Of a stretch of DNA of 32,258 nucleotides, positions 23,207 through 30,836 are shown piece by piece. A program made the position numbers and the translations under genes. The notes below the pieces were generated by a model. It did no database searches, had not been told where the DNA came from, and saw only the letters and a list, made by a program, of their open reading frames with translations. This DNA comes from Ruminococcus sp. CAG:254 (GTDB lineage Bacteria > Bacillota > Clostridia > Oscillospirales > Ruminococcaceae): assembly GCA_000433635.1 (NCBI GenBank), contig HF997977.1:1-32258 (forward strand), given 5' to 3'. Numbering within the stretch: position 1 is the first letter of the stretch; the number at the start of each line of letters is the position of its first letter.

Positions 23207-23995
23207 TCATCTGTCCGTTGTTGAGGACGGACGGGGAAGGGGTGGTTGTGTGGATAGCAGCCGTTTGTAGAATTGCAGGGTCTGTGGTTGGTAGTCCAGT
23301 TGGTAGCGAACAAAGGTTTCCGAGAACTGATTGACTGCCTGTTGTGTTTCCGCACCCAGCCGGAATTGAAAGAGGCGTTCCGGTTCGGTCAGGACAATAT
23401 GCCGAATCGCCTGTAAGCCGCCCAGCGACATCGGGACAGCATAATCTTCCTCTTTGGGCGTATAACACTTCTGACAATAAAAATGCCCTGTTCTGGCGGA
23501 ATAGAACAGGGATTGCGGTAAGTACTCCATACAGACCGGACAGACCAATACATCCGGCATCATTCCCAGTTCGGATAGAAACCGCAGTTCAAAGACGCTT
23601 TTCAGGAATGCTTCGCTGCGGTTTCCCGTGGTGAGATAATATAACGTATTGAGGGTCAGCCGTAAAATAAAATTCTGCTGCTGTCCGGTAGGGACGGCAT
23701 ACCGGATGAGGTCAAAAAAGTAAGCTGCCAAAGCGAGCTGCGTCAAATGTTCCCGCAGCCCGTAAAATAAATGAATCGGCTCAGCACTTTCCACATAGTA
23801 CCTGCCGTTTTTCTCTGCCAAACAGAGTTTGGAATAGGCGAATGGCTGTGTTGCAGCAAGGTGTTTGCTGTTGGCTTTTTTCGAGCCTCGCACGAACACT
23901 TCCAGAACGCCTTCTGTTTTTGTTAAAATATCCAGAAATCTGCCGGCATCACCTGCCTGCCGTTCCTGTAGAATCAAGCATCGTTTTGTGAGCAT
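23207..23995 (-). CDS. recO: RecO, recombination mediator
   Basis: RecO loads RecA onto SSB-coated single-stranded DNA with RecR and RecF. The N-terminal OB fold is visible (TKRCLILQERQAGDAGRFLDILTKTEG, VFVRGSKKANSKHLAATQPFAY). A helical domain and a zinc site follow (CPVCMEYLP, then FYCQKC). I place the start at ATG 23995, which gives 262 residues and the usual family N-terminus. The frame stays open another 44 codons to a TTG at 24127, but that stretch looks non-coding in composition. AAAGGA lies about 12 bp before 23995, rather far. It sits between era and mutS2. Confidence 0.9.
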   Translation of the reverse strand: MLTKRCLILQERQAGDAGRFLDILTKTEGVLEVFVRGSKKANSKHLAATQPFAYSKLCLAEKNGRYYVESAEPIHLFYGLREHLTQLALAAYFFDLIRYAVPTGQQQNFILRLTLNTLYYLTTGNRSEAFLKSVFELRFLSELGMMPDVLVCPVCMEYLPQSLFYSARTGHFYCQKCYTPKEEDYAVPMSLGGLQAIRHIVLTEPERLFQFRLGAETQQAVNQFSETFVRYQLDYQPQTLQFYKRLLSTQPPLPRPSSTTDR

Positions 23996-24179
23996 GGTTC
24001 GATGGTATCCTTTTTGGGTTGTTCGGCAGCCTGTGCCGTTTGTTTCCAAGCCAGATAGTCCGAGATTTTTCCGGTCTGGCAAAATCGTGTCCAAAGATTT
24101 GCTTGCATCTGTTTTCACCTCTGCCAATAGGATTGCAAAAACAAATGCCGGTTATCCATGGAAATTTCTGTGCAGGGGA

Positions 24180-25079
24180 TTACTTGTCGAGGTTGTTCAA
24201 GCCAAAGTTCCGGATGAGTCCATCCCGATTTCTCCAGTCCTCTTTGACTTTGACCCAGCATTGCAGGTTGACTTGAATTTGAAAGAACTGTTCGAGCTGG
24301 GCTCTTGCCTGACTGGCAATCCGTTTCAGCATGGCACCCTTTTTGCCGATGAGAATGCCCTTGTGGGATTCCCGTTCACAGTAAATGGTTGCATCAATGT
24401 CCAGTAAGTCTTTGTCGTCCCGTTCGGAGAGCCGTTCCACTGCAACTGCAACGCCGTGCGGCACTTCATCCCGCAGCAGCCGCAGCACCTGTTCCCGAAT
24501 CATTTCGGCAATCAGCACTTGTTCCGGCTGGTCGGTGATTTTGTCATCCGGGAAGTAGTGCGGAGCAGGAATCGCACAGTGACAGACGGCTTCTTCCACC
24601 AAATCCACGCCGTCATTTTCAGAAACGCTGATGGGGAAACTTTCTGCAAACGGAAACGCTGCGTTCCATTCTGCAATTCGCTGCATCAAAACATTTTTTT
24701 CTTCGAGCAGGTCAATTTTATTCAGCACCAGCATCACTTTGGTTTTAGAGGCTTTCAGTGGCTGTAAAAATTCCAGTTCCTGTTCGGTGGGCTGTCGGGT
24801 GCAGTCTGCTACAAACAAGACGACATCCATGTCATTGACTGCCTCTTTTGCTGCTTGCAGCATATAGGTGCTCAACTTGTTTTTCGGCTTGTGCAGTCCC
24901 GGCGTGTCCATGAACACCATTTGGATTTCTCCAACGGTTTTAATGCCCGTGATACGGGTACGGGTTGTCTGCGGCTTATTGCTGACCGAGGCAATTCGTT
25001 CGCCGACGATGGCATTCAGCAGGGAGGATTTTCCGACATTCGTTCTGCCGGAGATGGTTACAAATACCGTTTTTGTCAT
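24180..25079 (-). CDS. era: Era GTPase
   Basis: Era is an essential GTPase that binds the 3' end of 16S rRNA during small-subunit maturation. The G1 motif GRTNVGKS (residues 11-18) has Thr where Pro is usual. QTTRTRITG is the switch region, DTPGLHKP is G3 and NKIDLLE is G4. The C-terminal KH domain is clear (ESHKGILIGKKGAMLKRI, then VNLQCWVKVKEDWR). The length of 299 residues is typical. It starts 3 bp after ybeY ends, so the two are co-translated. About 180 bp separate it from recO. Confidence 0.97.
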   Translation of the reverse strand: MTKTVFVTISGRTNVGKSSLLNAIVGERIASVSNKPQTTRTRITGIKTVGEIQMVFMDTPGLHKPKNKLSTYMLQAAKEAVNDMDVVLFVADCTRQPTEQELEFLQPLKASKTKVMLVLNKIDLLEEKNVLMQRIAEWNAAFPFAESFPISVSENDGVDLVEEAVCHCAIPAPHYFPDDKITDQPEQVLIAEMIREQVLRLLRDEVPHGVAVAVERLSERDDKDLLDIDATIYCERESHKGILIGKKGAMLKRIASQARAQLEQFFQIQVNLQCWVKVKEDWRNRDGLIRNFGLNNLDK

Positions 25080-25082
25080 GTG

Positions 25083-25583
25083 TTACTCCTCTGAAACAAA
25101 GGTTTCTTCTCTGGAGATGCCCAGTTCGCCGAGCACCTGTTCTTCCTTTTCCCGCATCTTCCGAGCTTCGAGCGGAGAAGTTTCGTGGTCATAGCCCAGC
25201 AGGTGCAGCATGGAATGTACGGTCAGGAAACCGATTTCCCGTTCGAGGGAGTGTCCGTACAAGTCTGCCTGCCGCATAGCGGTTTCCAGAGAGATGACCA
25301 CATCGCCGAGCAGGGCACAGCCGGTTTCTTTGCTGATGTCATACTTTCCGTCTACGCCGAGCGGGAACGAGAGCACGTCCGTCACACTGTCTTTTTTCCG
25401 GTAAATTCTGTTCAAATTCCGAATTTCGGCATTGCTGACAAACGAAACGCTTACTTCCGCATCATGTGGAAACTGTTCCATCACCAGAACTGCCTGACAG
25501 CAGCGGCGAATCAGCATCCGAATCCCCACTGGCACTTTGATTGTCTTCTGATTGTTTTTCACCATAACCTTTACACGCATCAT
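25083..25583 (-). CDS. ybeY: YbeY endoribonuclease
   Basis: YbeY is a metal-dependent RNase involved in 16S rRNA 3' maturation and ribosome quality control. The signature HSMLHLLGYDH (HxxxHxxxxxH) provides the three zinc-binding histidines near residue 130. ALLGDVVIS before it is the conserved strand. The start overlaps the phoH stop codon by 4 bp (ATGATG with the TGA inside), so translation is coupled. The length of 166 residues is normal. Confidence 0.96.
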   Translation of the reverse strand: MMRVKVMVKNNQKTIKVPVGIRMLIRRCCQAVLVMEQFPHDAEVSVSFVSNAEIRNLNRIYRKKDSVTDVLSFPLGVDGKYDISKETGCALLGDVVISLETAMRQADLYGHSLEREIGFLTVHSMLHLLGYDHETSPLEARKMREKEEQVLGELGISREETFVSEE

Positions 25584-26560
25584 TTCTCAACCTTTCTTTC
25601 TCGATGATGATACGTTTCATAAGCACGGATAATATCCTGTACCAAGCGATGGCGTACCACATCTTTATTTGTAAATTCCTGAATGGCGATGTCGTTGACG
25701 TGTTTTAACACCTGCATTGCCTCCAGCAATCCGCATTTCCGTTTATCCGGCAGGTCAATCTGAGTAATATCCCCGGTGATGACCATACGGCTGTCCTCAC
25801 CCAGACGGGTCAGGAACATTTTCAGCTGTTCGGACGTTGTATTTTGTGCTTCGTCCAAAATGATGAAAGCATGGTCGAGGGTTCTGCCACGCATATAGGC
25901 GAGCGGTGCAACTTCAATCACGCCCCGTTCCAGATTTCGCTGGAACGCTTCTGCTCCCATCATTTCAAAGAGGGCATCATACAGCGGTCTTAAATAAGGG
26001 TCTACCTTGTTTTGGAGGTCACCCGGCAAGAACCCGAGTTTTTCTCCGGCTTCCACCGCCGGACGGGTCAAAATAATCCGGCTGACGGTATGCTGCTTGA
26101 ACGCTTTGACTGCCATGGCAACGGCAAGATAGGTTTTTCCGGTTCCGGCAGGGCCGATGCCAAAGACAATGGTATTTTTCTGAATGGCAGTGACGTAGCG
26201 TTTTTGTCCAACAGTTCGGGCACGCACCACTTTTCCGGTTGCGGTGAGGCAAATGCCGCCGTCTGCAAGTGCCTGCAATTCCTGTCCTTCGCCCTCACTG
26301 ACCATCATTGCCGCATAGCGGACGGTTTGCAGGGAGATGGGCTGACCGGTTTCCAGCATTTGCAGCAGGGATTGCAATACCGCTGCTGCCTGTGCTGCTT
26401 TGGCTTCTGCTCCATTGACTTTGATTTCTGTATCCCGACAAACAATGGTCACTTCATAGAGCTGTTCCAGCGTGCGGATATTTTCGTCAAAATTTCCGCA
26501 AAGTGCCTGCCATTGTGCAGGGTCTTGCATGTGAAGTATCTGTTCTGCCATAAAATCCAA
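25580..26560 (-). CDS. PhoH-family ATPase
   Basis: A PhoH/YbeZ-type NTPase, known to work with YbeY in RNA metabolism. Walker A is GPAGTGKTYLAVAMA and Walker B is AFIILDEAQN; SRMVITGDITQIDLP is a further sensor motif. The N-terminal part holds a KH-like region. TTG 26560 is the preferred start because AAAGGAG lies 5 bp upstream. ATG 26551 (giving 323 residues) is 14 bp from the site and is the alternative. It is the first gene of the minus-strand cluster and has a visible promoter. It overlaps ybeY by 4 bp. Confidence 0.93.
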   Translation of the reverse strand: MDFMAEQILHMQDPAQWQALCGNFDENIRTLEQLYEVTIVCRDTEIKVNGAEAKAAQAAAVLQSLLQMLETGQPISLQTVRYAAMMVSEGEGQELQALADGGICLTATGKVVRARTVGQKRYVTAIQKNTIVFGIGPAGTGKTYLAVAMAVKAFKQHTVSRIILTRPAVEAGEKLGFLPGDLQNKVDPYLRPLYDALFEMMGAEAFQRNLERGVIEVAPLAYMRGRTLDHAFIILDEAQNTTSEQLKMFLTRLGEDSRMVITGDITQIDLPDKRKCGLLEAMQVLKHVNDIAIQEFTNKDVVRHRLVQDIIRAYETYHHRERKVEK

Positions 26561-26588
26561 GCAGTCTCCTTTCGATTCAGCTTTCTTT

Positions 26589-26617
26589 ATTATACCATAT
26601 TTTTTCCGCATTGGAAA
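26589..26617 (-). promoter_or_regulatory. Promoter of the phoH-ybeY-era cluster
   Basis: On the minus strand TTTCCA (26617-26612) and TATAAT (26594-26589) are 17 bp apart. The -10 box is perfect and the -35 box weak. The start codon is about 29 bp downstream. Confidence 0.6.
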
Positions 26618-26810
26618 CTATTTTTTCTATATTTCACAAAAATTTTTCCTGTATGAAAAATGAGAAGATTATGAGCGGACATCACCGAAAGTCCACGATT
26701 TGTGCAGGAATTACAGCAATGAGCCGAATGGCACAAACGCTTTCCACAACATTTTACCGGAAATTTTCTTTTATTTTGTGCGATTTTTATAGTTTTTAAG
26801 AAAATTCCAC

Positions 26811-26839
26811 TTGACGATTTTGAAAAAATATTGTATAAT
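26811..26839 (+). promoter_or_regulatory. Sigma-A promoter of glgA
   Basis: TTGACG and TATAAT are exactly 17 bp apart, with a TTG before the -10 box. A leader of about 115 nt separates it from glgA. Bases 26618-26810, between this and the divergent phoH promoter, are AT-rich and show nothing else. Confidence 0.85.
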
Positions 26840-26849
26840 GTTTTTAGCA

Positions 26850-26906
26850 GCTGCAAACCAGCATTTCTGGATGCACTGCATTCCCTGCAATCGTTTGGGT
26901 TGCAGC
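26850..26906 (+). promoter_or_regulatory. glgA leader stem-loop
   Basis: GCTGCAAACC (26850-26859) pairs with GGGTTGCAGC (26897-26906) at 9 of 10 positions. The stem closes just before the AAGGAG site of the short upstream ORF, so folding could influence its translation. Confidence 0.5.
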
Positions 26907-26929
26907 ATTTTGATACGGAAGGAGAAACC

Positions 26930-26965
26930 GTGTCCTTTGCAGCACGGTTGGTAAAAGCAAGATGA
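26930..26965 (+). CDS. 11-aa upstream ORF overlapping glgA
   Basis: GTG 26930 is 5 bp behind AAGGAG and encodes MSFAARLVKAR. Its TGA (26963-26965) overlaps the glgA ATG. glgA itself has no good ribosome site, so this ORF probably delivers ribosomes to glgA by coupling. Confidence 0.45.
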   Translation: MSFAARLVKAR

Positions 26966-28425
26966 AAAATATTTTATTTGCAGCTTCTGAATGTGTTCCA
27001 TTCGTCAAAACCGGCGGTCTGGCAGATGTCGTTGGTGCACTGCCAAAAGCCCTGTATAAAGGGGATTATGACGTGCGGGTTATTCTGCCGAACTATACTT
27101 GTATTCCGTGGGAATACCGTGGAAAATTCAAGTTTGTTTCCAACTTCTACATGGACTATGGTCAGAGAAGTGAACCGATGTTTGTCGGCATCATGGAATA
27201 TGAATACGAGGGCATTACCTTCTACTTTATTGATAACGAATATTACTTTAAGTGCGACAAGCCTTATACCGATTCTGTTCGTTGGGATATTGAACGCTAT
27301 ATTTTCTTCTGTAAAGCAGTTTTAGCAGCCATGCCCGTTATTGGATTCCATCCGGACATTATTCACTGCCACGACTGGCAGACGGGTATGATTCCGGTAT
27401 TCCTCAAGAGCACCTTTGCAACCCATAGCTTTTATTGGGGCACAAAGTCGATTATGACCATTCACAACCTGAAATTCCAGGGTGTTTGGGACATCGACCA
27501 CTTTATTTATAACACCAACCTGCCGGGCTATATGTTCACGCCGGACAAGCTGGAATTTAAAAAGGATGCAAACATGCTCAAGGGCGGCTTGGTTTATGCA
27601 GATTACATCACTACCGTCAGCGAAACCTATGCAGAAGAAATCAAGACCCCGTATTACGGCGAACAGCTGGATGGTCTGCTGTGTGCTCGTTCCCGGTCGC
27701 TGCGTGGTATTTTGAACGGCATTGACTATTCTGTTTATAATCCGGAAACTGACCCGAAGATTGCAGTGCATTACAACGAAAAGAATGCCGTTGAAAAGAA
27801 AAAAGAAGCAAAGCGGGCATTGCAGAAAGAACTGGGTCTGCCTGTGGACGACAGTAAATTCATGATTGCAATTATTTCTCGTCTGACCGACCAGAAGGGT
27901 CTGGATTTGGTTGACTGGATTACCGAACGCATTGTGGATGAATTTACGCAGTTTGTCATCATTGGAACGGGAGAATCTCGGTATGAAGATATGTTCCGGT
28001 ATTATCAGGGACGGTTCCCAGACCGTGTTTCTGCAAATATTTTCTATTCCGATGCACTGGCTCACAAGCTCTATGCGGCAGCAGATGCCATGTTAGTACC
28101 ATCTCGCTTTGAACCATGCGGTCTGACACAGCTGATTTCGCTCCGTTACGGTACGGTTCCGATTGTACGGGAAACAGGCGGTCTGAAAGATACCGTAGAG
28201 CCATACAACGAATTTGAAAAGTGCGGAACAGGCTTTACGTTCCACAATTACAATGCAGATGATTTGCTGTATACCATCAACTATGCAAAGAACATCTATT
28301 TCAACCATCGGGAAGATTGGAACGACATTATTCAGCGTGGTATGGAAAAAGATTTCTCTTGGGGCAGCTCTGCATTGCAGTATCAAGGAATGTATGACTG
28401 GATTCTGCGTGGGATGCAGGGATAA
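26962..28425 (+). CDS. glgA: Glycogen synthase (ADP-glucose type)
   Basis: GlgA extends alpha-1,4-glucan chains from ADP-glucose. The GT5 hallmark KTGGLADVVGALPKAL lies at residues 16-31, where Lys16 contacts the sugar nucleotide. HCHDWQTGM is the conserved acceptor loop and IMTIHNLKFQG the next. The C-terminal half has ILNGIDYSVYNP, ISRLTDQKGLDL and the donor-site loop PSRFEPCGLTQLISLRYGT. The length of 487 residues is typical. The start codon is overlapped by an 11-codon ORF with a strong ribosome site. A terminator follows, so it is a single-gene unit without other glg genes next to it. Confidence 0.96.
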   Translation: MKNILFAASECVPFVKTGGLADVVGALPKALYKGDYDVRVILPNYTCIPWEYRGKFKFVSNFYMDYGQRSEPMFVGIMEYEYEGITFYFIDNEYYFKCDKPYTDSVRWDIERYIFFCKAVLAAMPVIGFHPDIIHCHDWQTGMIPVFLKSTFATHSFYWGTKSIMTIHNLKFQGVWDIDHFIYNTNLPGYMFTPDKLEFKKDANMLKGGLVYADYITTVSETYAEEIKTPYYGEQLDGLLCARSRSLRGILNGIDYSVYNPETDPKIAVHYNEKNAVEKKKEAKRALQKELGLPVDDSKFMIAIISRLTDQKGLDLVDWITERIVDEFTQFVIIGTGESRYEDMFRYYQGRFPDRVSANIFYSDALAHKLYAAADAMLVPSRFEPCGLTQLISLRYGTVPIVRETGGLKDTVEPYNEFEKCGTGFTFHNYNADDLLYTINYAKNIYFNHREDWNDIIQRGMEKDFSWGSSALQYQGMYDWILRGMQG

Positions 28426-28458
28426 GAAAACCATTGCAAAAATAAAATATGCTTCAAT

Positions 28459-28495
28459 GGCAGCTGTGGACAAATGCGTTCACGGCTGCTTTTTT
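28459..28495 (+). terminator. Terminator of glgA
   Basis: GGCAGC-T-GTG pairs with CAC-G-GCTGC and is followed by six T residues. Confidence 0.8.
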
Positions 28496-28578
28496 GTGGA
28501 TAATTTTCACAAAATCCGTGGTATTATATGAAAAGCATTCTCATTTTTTGTGAATTTCGCATAAAATTTCAAAAACGC

Positions 28579-28609
28579 TTGACTTGGAGTGAACTCCAGG
28601 GTCTATAAT
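28579..28609 (+). promoter_or_regulatory. MerR-type promoter with 19-bp spacer and dyad
   Basis: TTGACT and TATAAT are separated by 19 bp, two more than optimal. Between them lies the dyad CTTGGAGT-GA-ACTCCAGG (28583-28600), matching at 7 of 8 positions. MerR-family activators bind such sites and twist the spacer to open the promoter. The first gene behind it is a merR-type gene, so autoregulation of the redox operon is very likely. Confidence 0.88.
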
Positions 28610-28629
28610 AAAAAAAACGAAAAACGGAG

Positions 28630-29046
28630 GTGTTTGTCATAACCATCAAAGAAGTGAGTGAACGCTACGACTTATCACAGGATACTTTGCGGTATTATGA
28701 GCGTGTGGGAATGATTCCGCCGGTTCATCGCACTGCAAGCGGTATTCGAGATTATCAGCCGGATGATTTGGGTTGGATTGAACTGGCAAAGTGTATGCGA
28801 GGAGCAGGACTTCCAGTAGAAGCGATTATTGAATATGTAAAGCTAACACAGGAAGGCGAACATACCATTCCGGCACGATTGCAGCTTTTGACAGAACAGC
28901 TTCCGGCAAGATTGCAGCTTTTGACAGAACAGCGAGAATTGCTGTTGGAGCAGAAAGAAAAAATTGATACCACATTGAAACGGTTGAACTACAAGATTGA
29001 ACGCTACGAAATCGCCGTGGAAACGGGCGAATTAAAGTGGGATTGA
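28630..29046 (+). CDS. MerR-family transcriptional regulator
   Basis: The N-terminal winged helix-turn-helix is clear (TIKEVSERYDLSQDTLRYYE, then RVGMIPPVHR and GIRDYQPDDLGWIELAKCM). A dimerisation coiled coil follows, and the pattern resembles the AdhR/NmlR group that responds to aldehydes or electrophiles. The coiled coil contains PARLQLLTEQ twice in tandem (residues 81-90 and 92-101), an 11-residue duplication. GTG 28630 overlaps the CGGAGG site. The codon at normal distance and at the family's usual start (ahead of TIKEV) is ATA 28639, so the true start is uncertain. A MerR-type operator lies directly upstream. Confidence 0.88.
   Translation: MFVITIKEVSERYDLSQDTLRYYERVGMIPPVHRTASGIRDYQPDDLGWIELAKCMRGAGLPVEAIIEYVKLTQEGEHTIPARLQLLTEQLPARLQLLTEQRELLLEQKEKIDTTLKRLNYKIERYEIAVETGELKWD
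28867..28932 (+). repeat. 33-bp in-frame tandem duplication inside the merR gene
   Basis: Two 33-bp units (28867-28899 and 28900-28932) differ at two positions and encode PARLQLLTEQ twice. Confidence 0.9.
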
Positions 29047-29053
29047 TGCCCCT

Positions 29054-29086
29054 TGGCAGACGGCGGAGCGACAGCCGCCGCTTGCC
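29054..29086 (+). promoter_or_regulatory. Intercistronic GC-rich hairpin
   Basis: TGGCA and CGGCGG pair with CCGCCG and TGCCA. No U-tract follows, so it is more likely an mRNA processing or stability element than a full terminator between merR and the reductase genes. Confidence 0.5.
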
Positions 29087-29131
29087 ACAGCAATCAGGAA
29101 TCAATTCCACATGGAAAGAGGAGTAAAAATC

Positions 29132-29749
29132 ATGAACGTATTATTGATTAACGGAAGTCCGCATGCAAACGGCAATACTGCCGTTGCCCTGCGGGAAATG
29201 GAACGGATTTTTCAGGAAAATCAAGTGGAAACAGAGTGGATTCAGGTTGGAAACAAGGACATTCGGGGCTGTGTTGCCTGCTATGGATGTACGAAAAAGG
29301 GAGCGTGTGTGTTCGATGATTTGGTCAACGAAACTGCCCCGAAGTTTGAAGCCTGTGATGGAATGGTCATTGGCAGTCCGGTTTATTATGCCTCTGCAAA
29401 TGCAACCTTGGTTGCGTTTTTGCATCGGCTGTTTTATAGCACGCCATTTGACAAACGGATGAAAGTGGGTGCAAGCGTGGTTGCAGCCAGAAGAGGCGGT
29501 TTGTCTGCAACATTTGACGAACTGAACAAGTTCTTCACGATTTCCGGTATGCCGGTTGCCTCTAGTCAGTATTGGAACAGCATTCACGGCAGAGAGCCGG
29601 GCGAAGCCAAACAGGATGCAGAGGGATTGCAAACGATGCGAACCCTTGCAAGAAATATGACGTTCCTGATGAAAAGCATTGCACTGGGTAAGGAAGCCTA
29701 TGGCTTGCCGGAACAAGAACCACGGCAAGGAACGAATTTTATTCGATAA
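29132..29749 (+). CDS. Iron-sulfur-flavoprotein-like NADPH-dependent reductase
   Basis: The 205-residue protein has the flavodoxin-like fold of FMN reductases. MNVLLINGSPHANGNTA is the phosphate-binding loop, and GMVIGSPVYYASANATL the flavin loop. Between them, CVACYGCTKKGACVFDD gives the compact Cx2Cx2Cx5C cluster that binds a 4Fe-4S centre in iron-sulfur flavoproteins. Such proteins pass electrons from ferredoxin or NAD(P)H to small acceptors such as quinones. ATG 29132 is set by GAGGAG 8 bp upstream, not the ATG at 29111. It is the first structural gene after merR. Confidence 0.82.
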   Translation: MNVLLINGSPHANGNTAVALREMERIFQENQVETEWIQVGNKDIRGCVACYGCTKKGACVFDDLVNETAPKFEACDGMVIGSPVYYASANATLVAFLHRLFYSTPFDKRMKVGASVVAARRGGLSATFDELNKFFTISGMPVASSQYWNSIHGREPGEAKQDAEGLQTMRTLARNMTFLMKSIALGKEAYGLPEQEPRQGTNFIR

Positions 29750-29764
29750 GGAGCGAACAACAAT

Positions 29765-30277
29765 ATGAAATCGCTGATTGTTTATGATTCTCTGACAAAC
29801 GGCAACACGAAACGAATTGCAGAGATGCTGCAACAGGCAACGCAGGCAGACATTGCCGAAATTCAAACAGTTACGCCTTACACAGGCGGATATGATGCCG
29901 TTGTTGCACAGGGACAGGAGGAAGTCAACCGGGGATATGAACCGGAGATTCAACCGCTTTCGGTGTCCGTTGCAGATTATGACCGGATTTTCATTGGAAC
30001 ACCGACTTGGTGGTACACGATGGCACCAGCCGTTCGGACATTCCTGCACCAGCAGAATTTCAGCGGAAAGACCGTGATTCCGTTTATGACAAACGGCGGA
30101 TGGCCGGGACATACGATTGCAGATATGAAAATCGCCTGTCGAGGTGCTGCATTTGCACACGAAAAAGAAATTCAGTTTGACTCCAACGGCGGTGACCATC
30201 TGGAAACCCCGATGCAGGAAATCAAAGCATGGATTGCTGCAATTTGTGCAGACGAAACACAGGAGGAAACCGTATGA
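29765..30277 (+). CDS. Flavodoxin
   Basis: The 170-residue flavodoxin starts with YDSLTNGNTKRIAEM, the FMN-phosphate loop. IFIGTPTWWYTMAPAVRTFL follows, with the Trp that stacks on the flavin, and then FMTNGGWPGHT. It carries electrons between redox enzymes in the cytoplasm. AAGGAG lies before the ATG. Its stop codon overlaps the next start (ATGA), so the next reductase is co-translated, and the two may exchange electrons. Confidence 0.88.
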   Translation: MKSLIVYDSLTNGNTKRIAEMLQQATQADIAEIQTVTPYTGGYDAVVAQGQEEVNRGYEPEIQPLSVSVADYDRIFIGTPTWWYTMAPAVRTFLHQQNFSGKTVIPFMTNGGWPGHTIADMKIACRGAAFAHEKEIQFDSNGGDHLETPMQEIKAWIAAICADETQEETV

Positions 30278-30807
30278 AAATTGTTGTAATTACCGGAAGC
30301 CATCATAAAAATGGAACGTCCGCCCACTTGGCAGCTGCCTTCATTCGAGGTGCAGAGGAAACCGGACACGAAGTCTGTCGGTTTGATGCTGCCTTTCGGC
30401 AGGTACATCCTTGTATTGCCTGTGAAACTTGCCACAACACCGACCGAGGCTGTGCCTTTGCAGATGATATGAAAACGCTGTATCCGGAACTGTTGGAAGC
30501 GGATGCGGTTGCCTTTGCAACGCCGATTTATTATTATGCAATGAATGCACAGATCCGGGCAGTCATTGACCGATTCTATGCCTGTGATGCCCAGTTGCAC
30601 CACAACAAGAAAACGGCTCTGTTGGTGACGATGGCAGATAATACCATGGAATCCGCAGCCGGAGCAATTGCTTCTTTTCAGGGCATGGCAAAGTTCTTGG
30701 ATTGGGACATTGCTGGCATGGTGATTGGTGCAGATTGTATGGATGTTCCGGCACTGGAACGAACCGATTACGAAGAGCAGGCTTATCAGCTCGGAAAACA
30801 GATATAA
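30274..30807 (+). CDS. Second FMN reductase / iron-sulfur-flavoprotein-like enzyme
   Basis: The 177-residue protein has an NADPH-dependent FMN-reductase fold. MKIVVITGSHHKNGTSA is the N-terminal loop, and AVAFATPIYYYAMNAQIRAV the flavin site. CIACETCHNTDRGCAF provides a Cx2Cx2Cx6C cluster like that of the reductase two genes upstream, but with one extra residue in the last gap. ATG 30274 follows AGGAGG by 7 bp and overlaps the flavodoxin stop. It is probably an electron-transfer or quinone/nitro reductase; the substrate is unknown. Confidence 0.8.
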   Translation: MKIVVITGSHHKNGTSAHLAAAFIRGAEETGHEVCRFDAAFRQVHPCIACETCHNTDRGCAFADDMKTLYPELLEADAVAFATPIYYYAMNAQIRAVIDRFYACDAQLHHNKKTALLVTMADNTMESAAGAIASFQGMAKFLDWDIAGMVIGADCMDVPALERTDYEEQAYQLGKQI

Positions 30808-30836
30808 AAACAAACAGAAAATAGGAGGTTTTTTTC

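Noticed and set aside
23996..24127. 44-codon N-terminal extension of RecO
   Set aside because: RecO homologues start at the OB fold. The extension begins with TTG and has no similarity to the family.
29141..30199. 352-codon minus-strand frame opposite the reductase and flavodoxin genes
   Set aside because: It is a shadow of two well-supported plus-strand genes.
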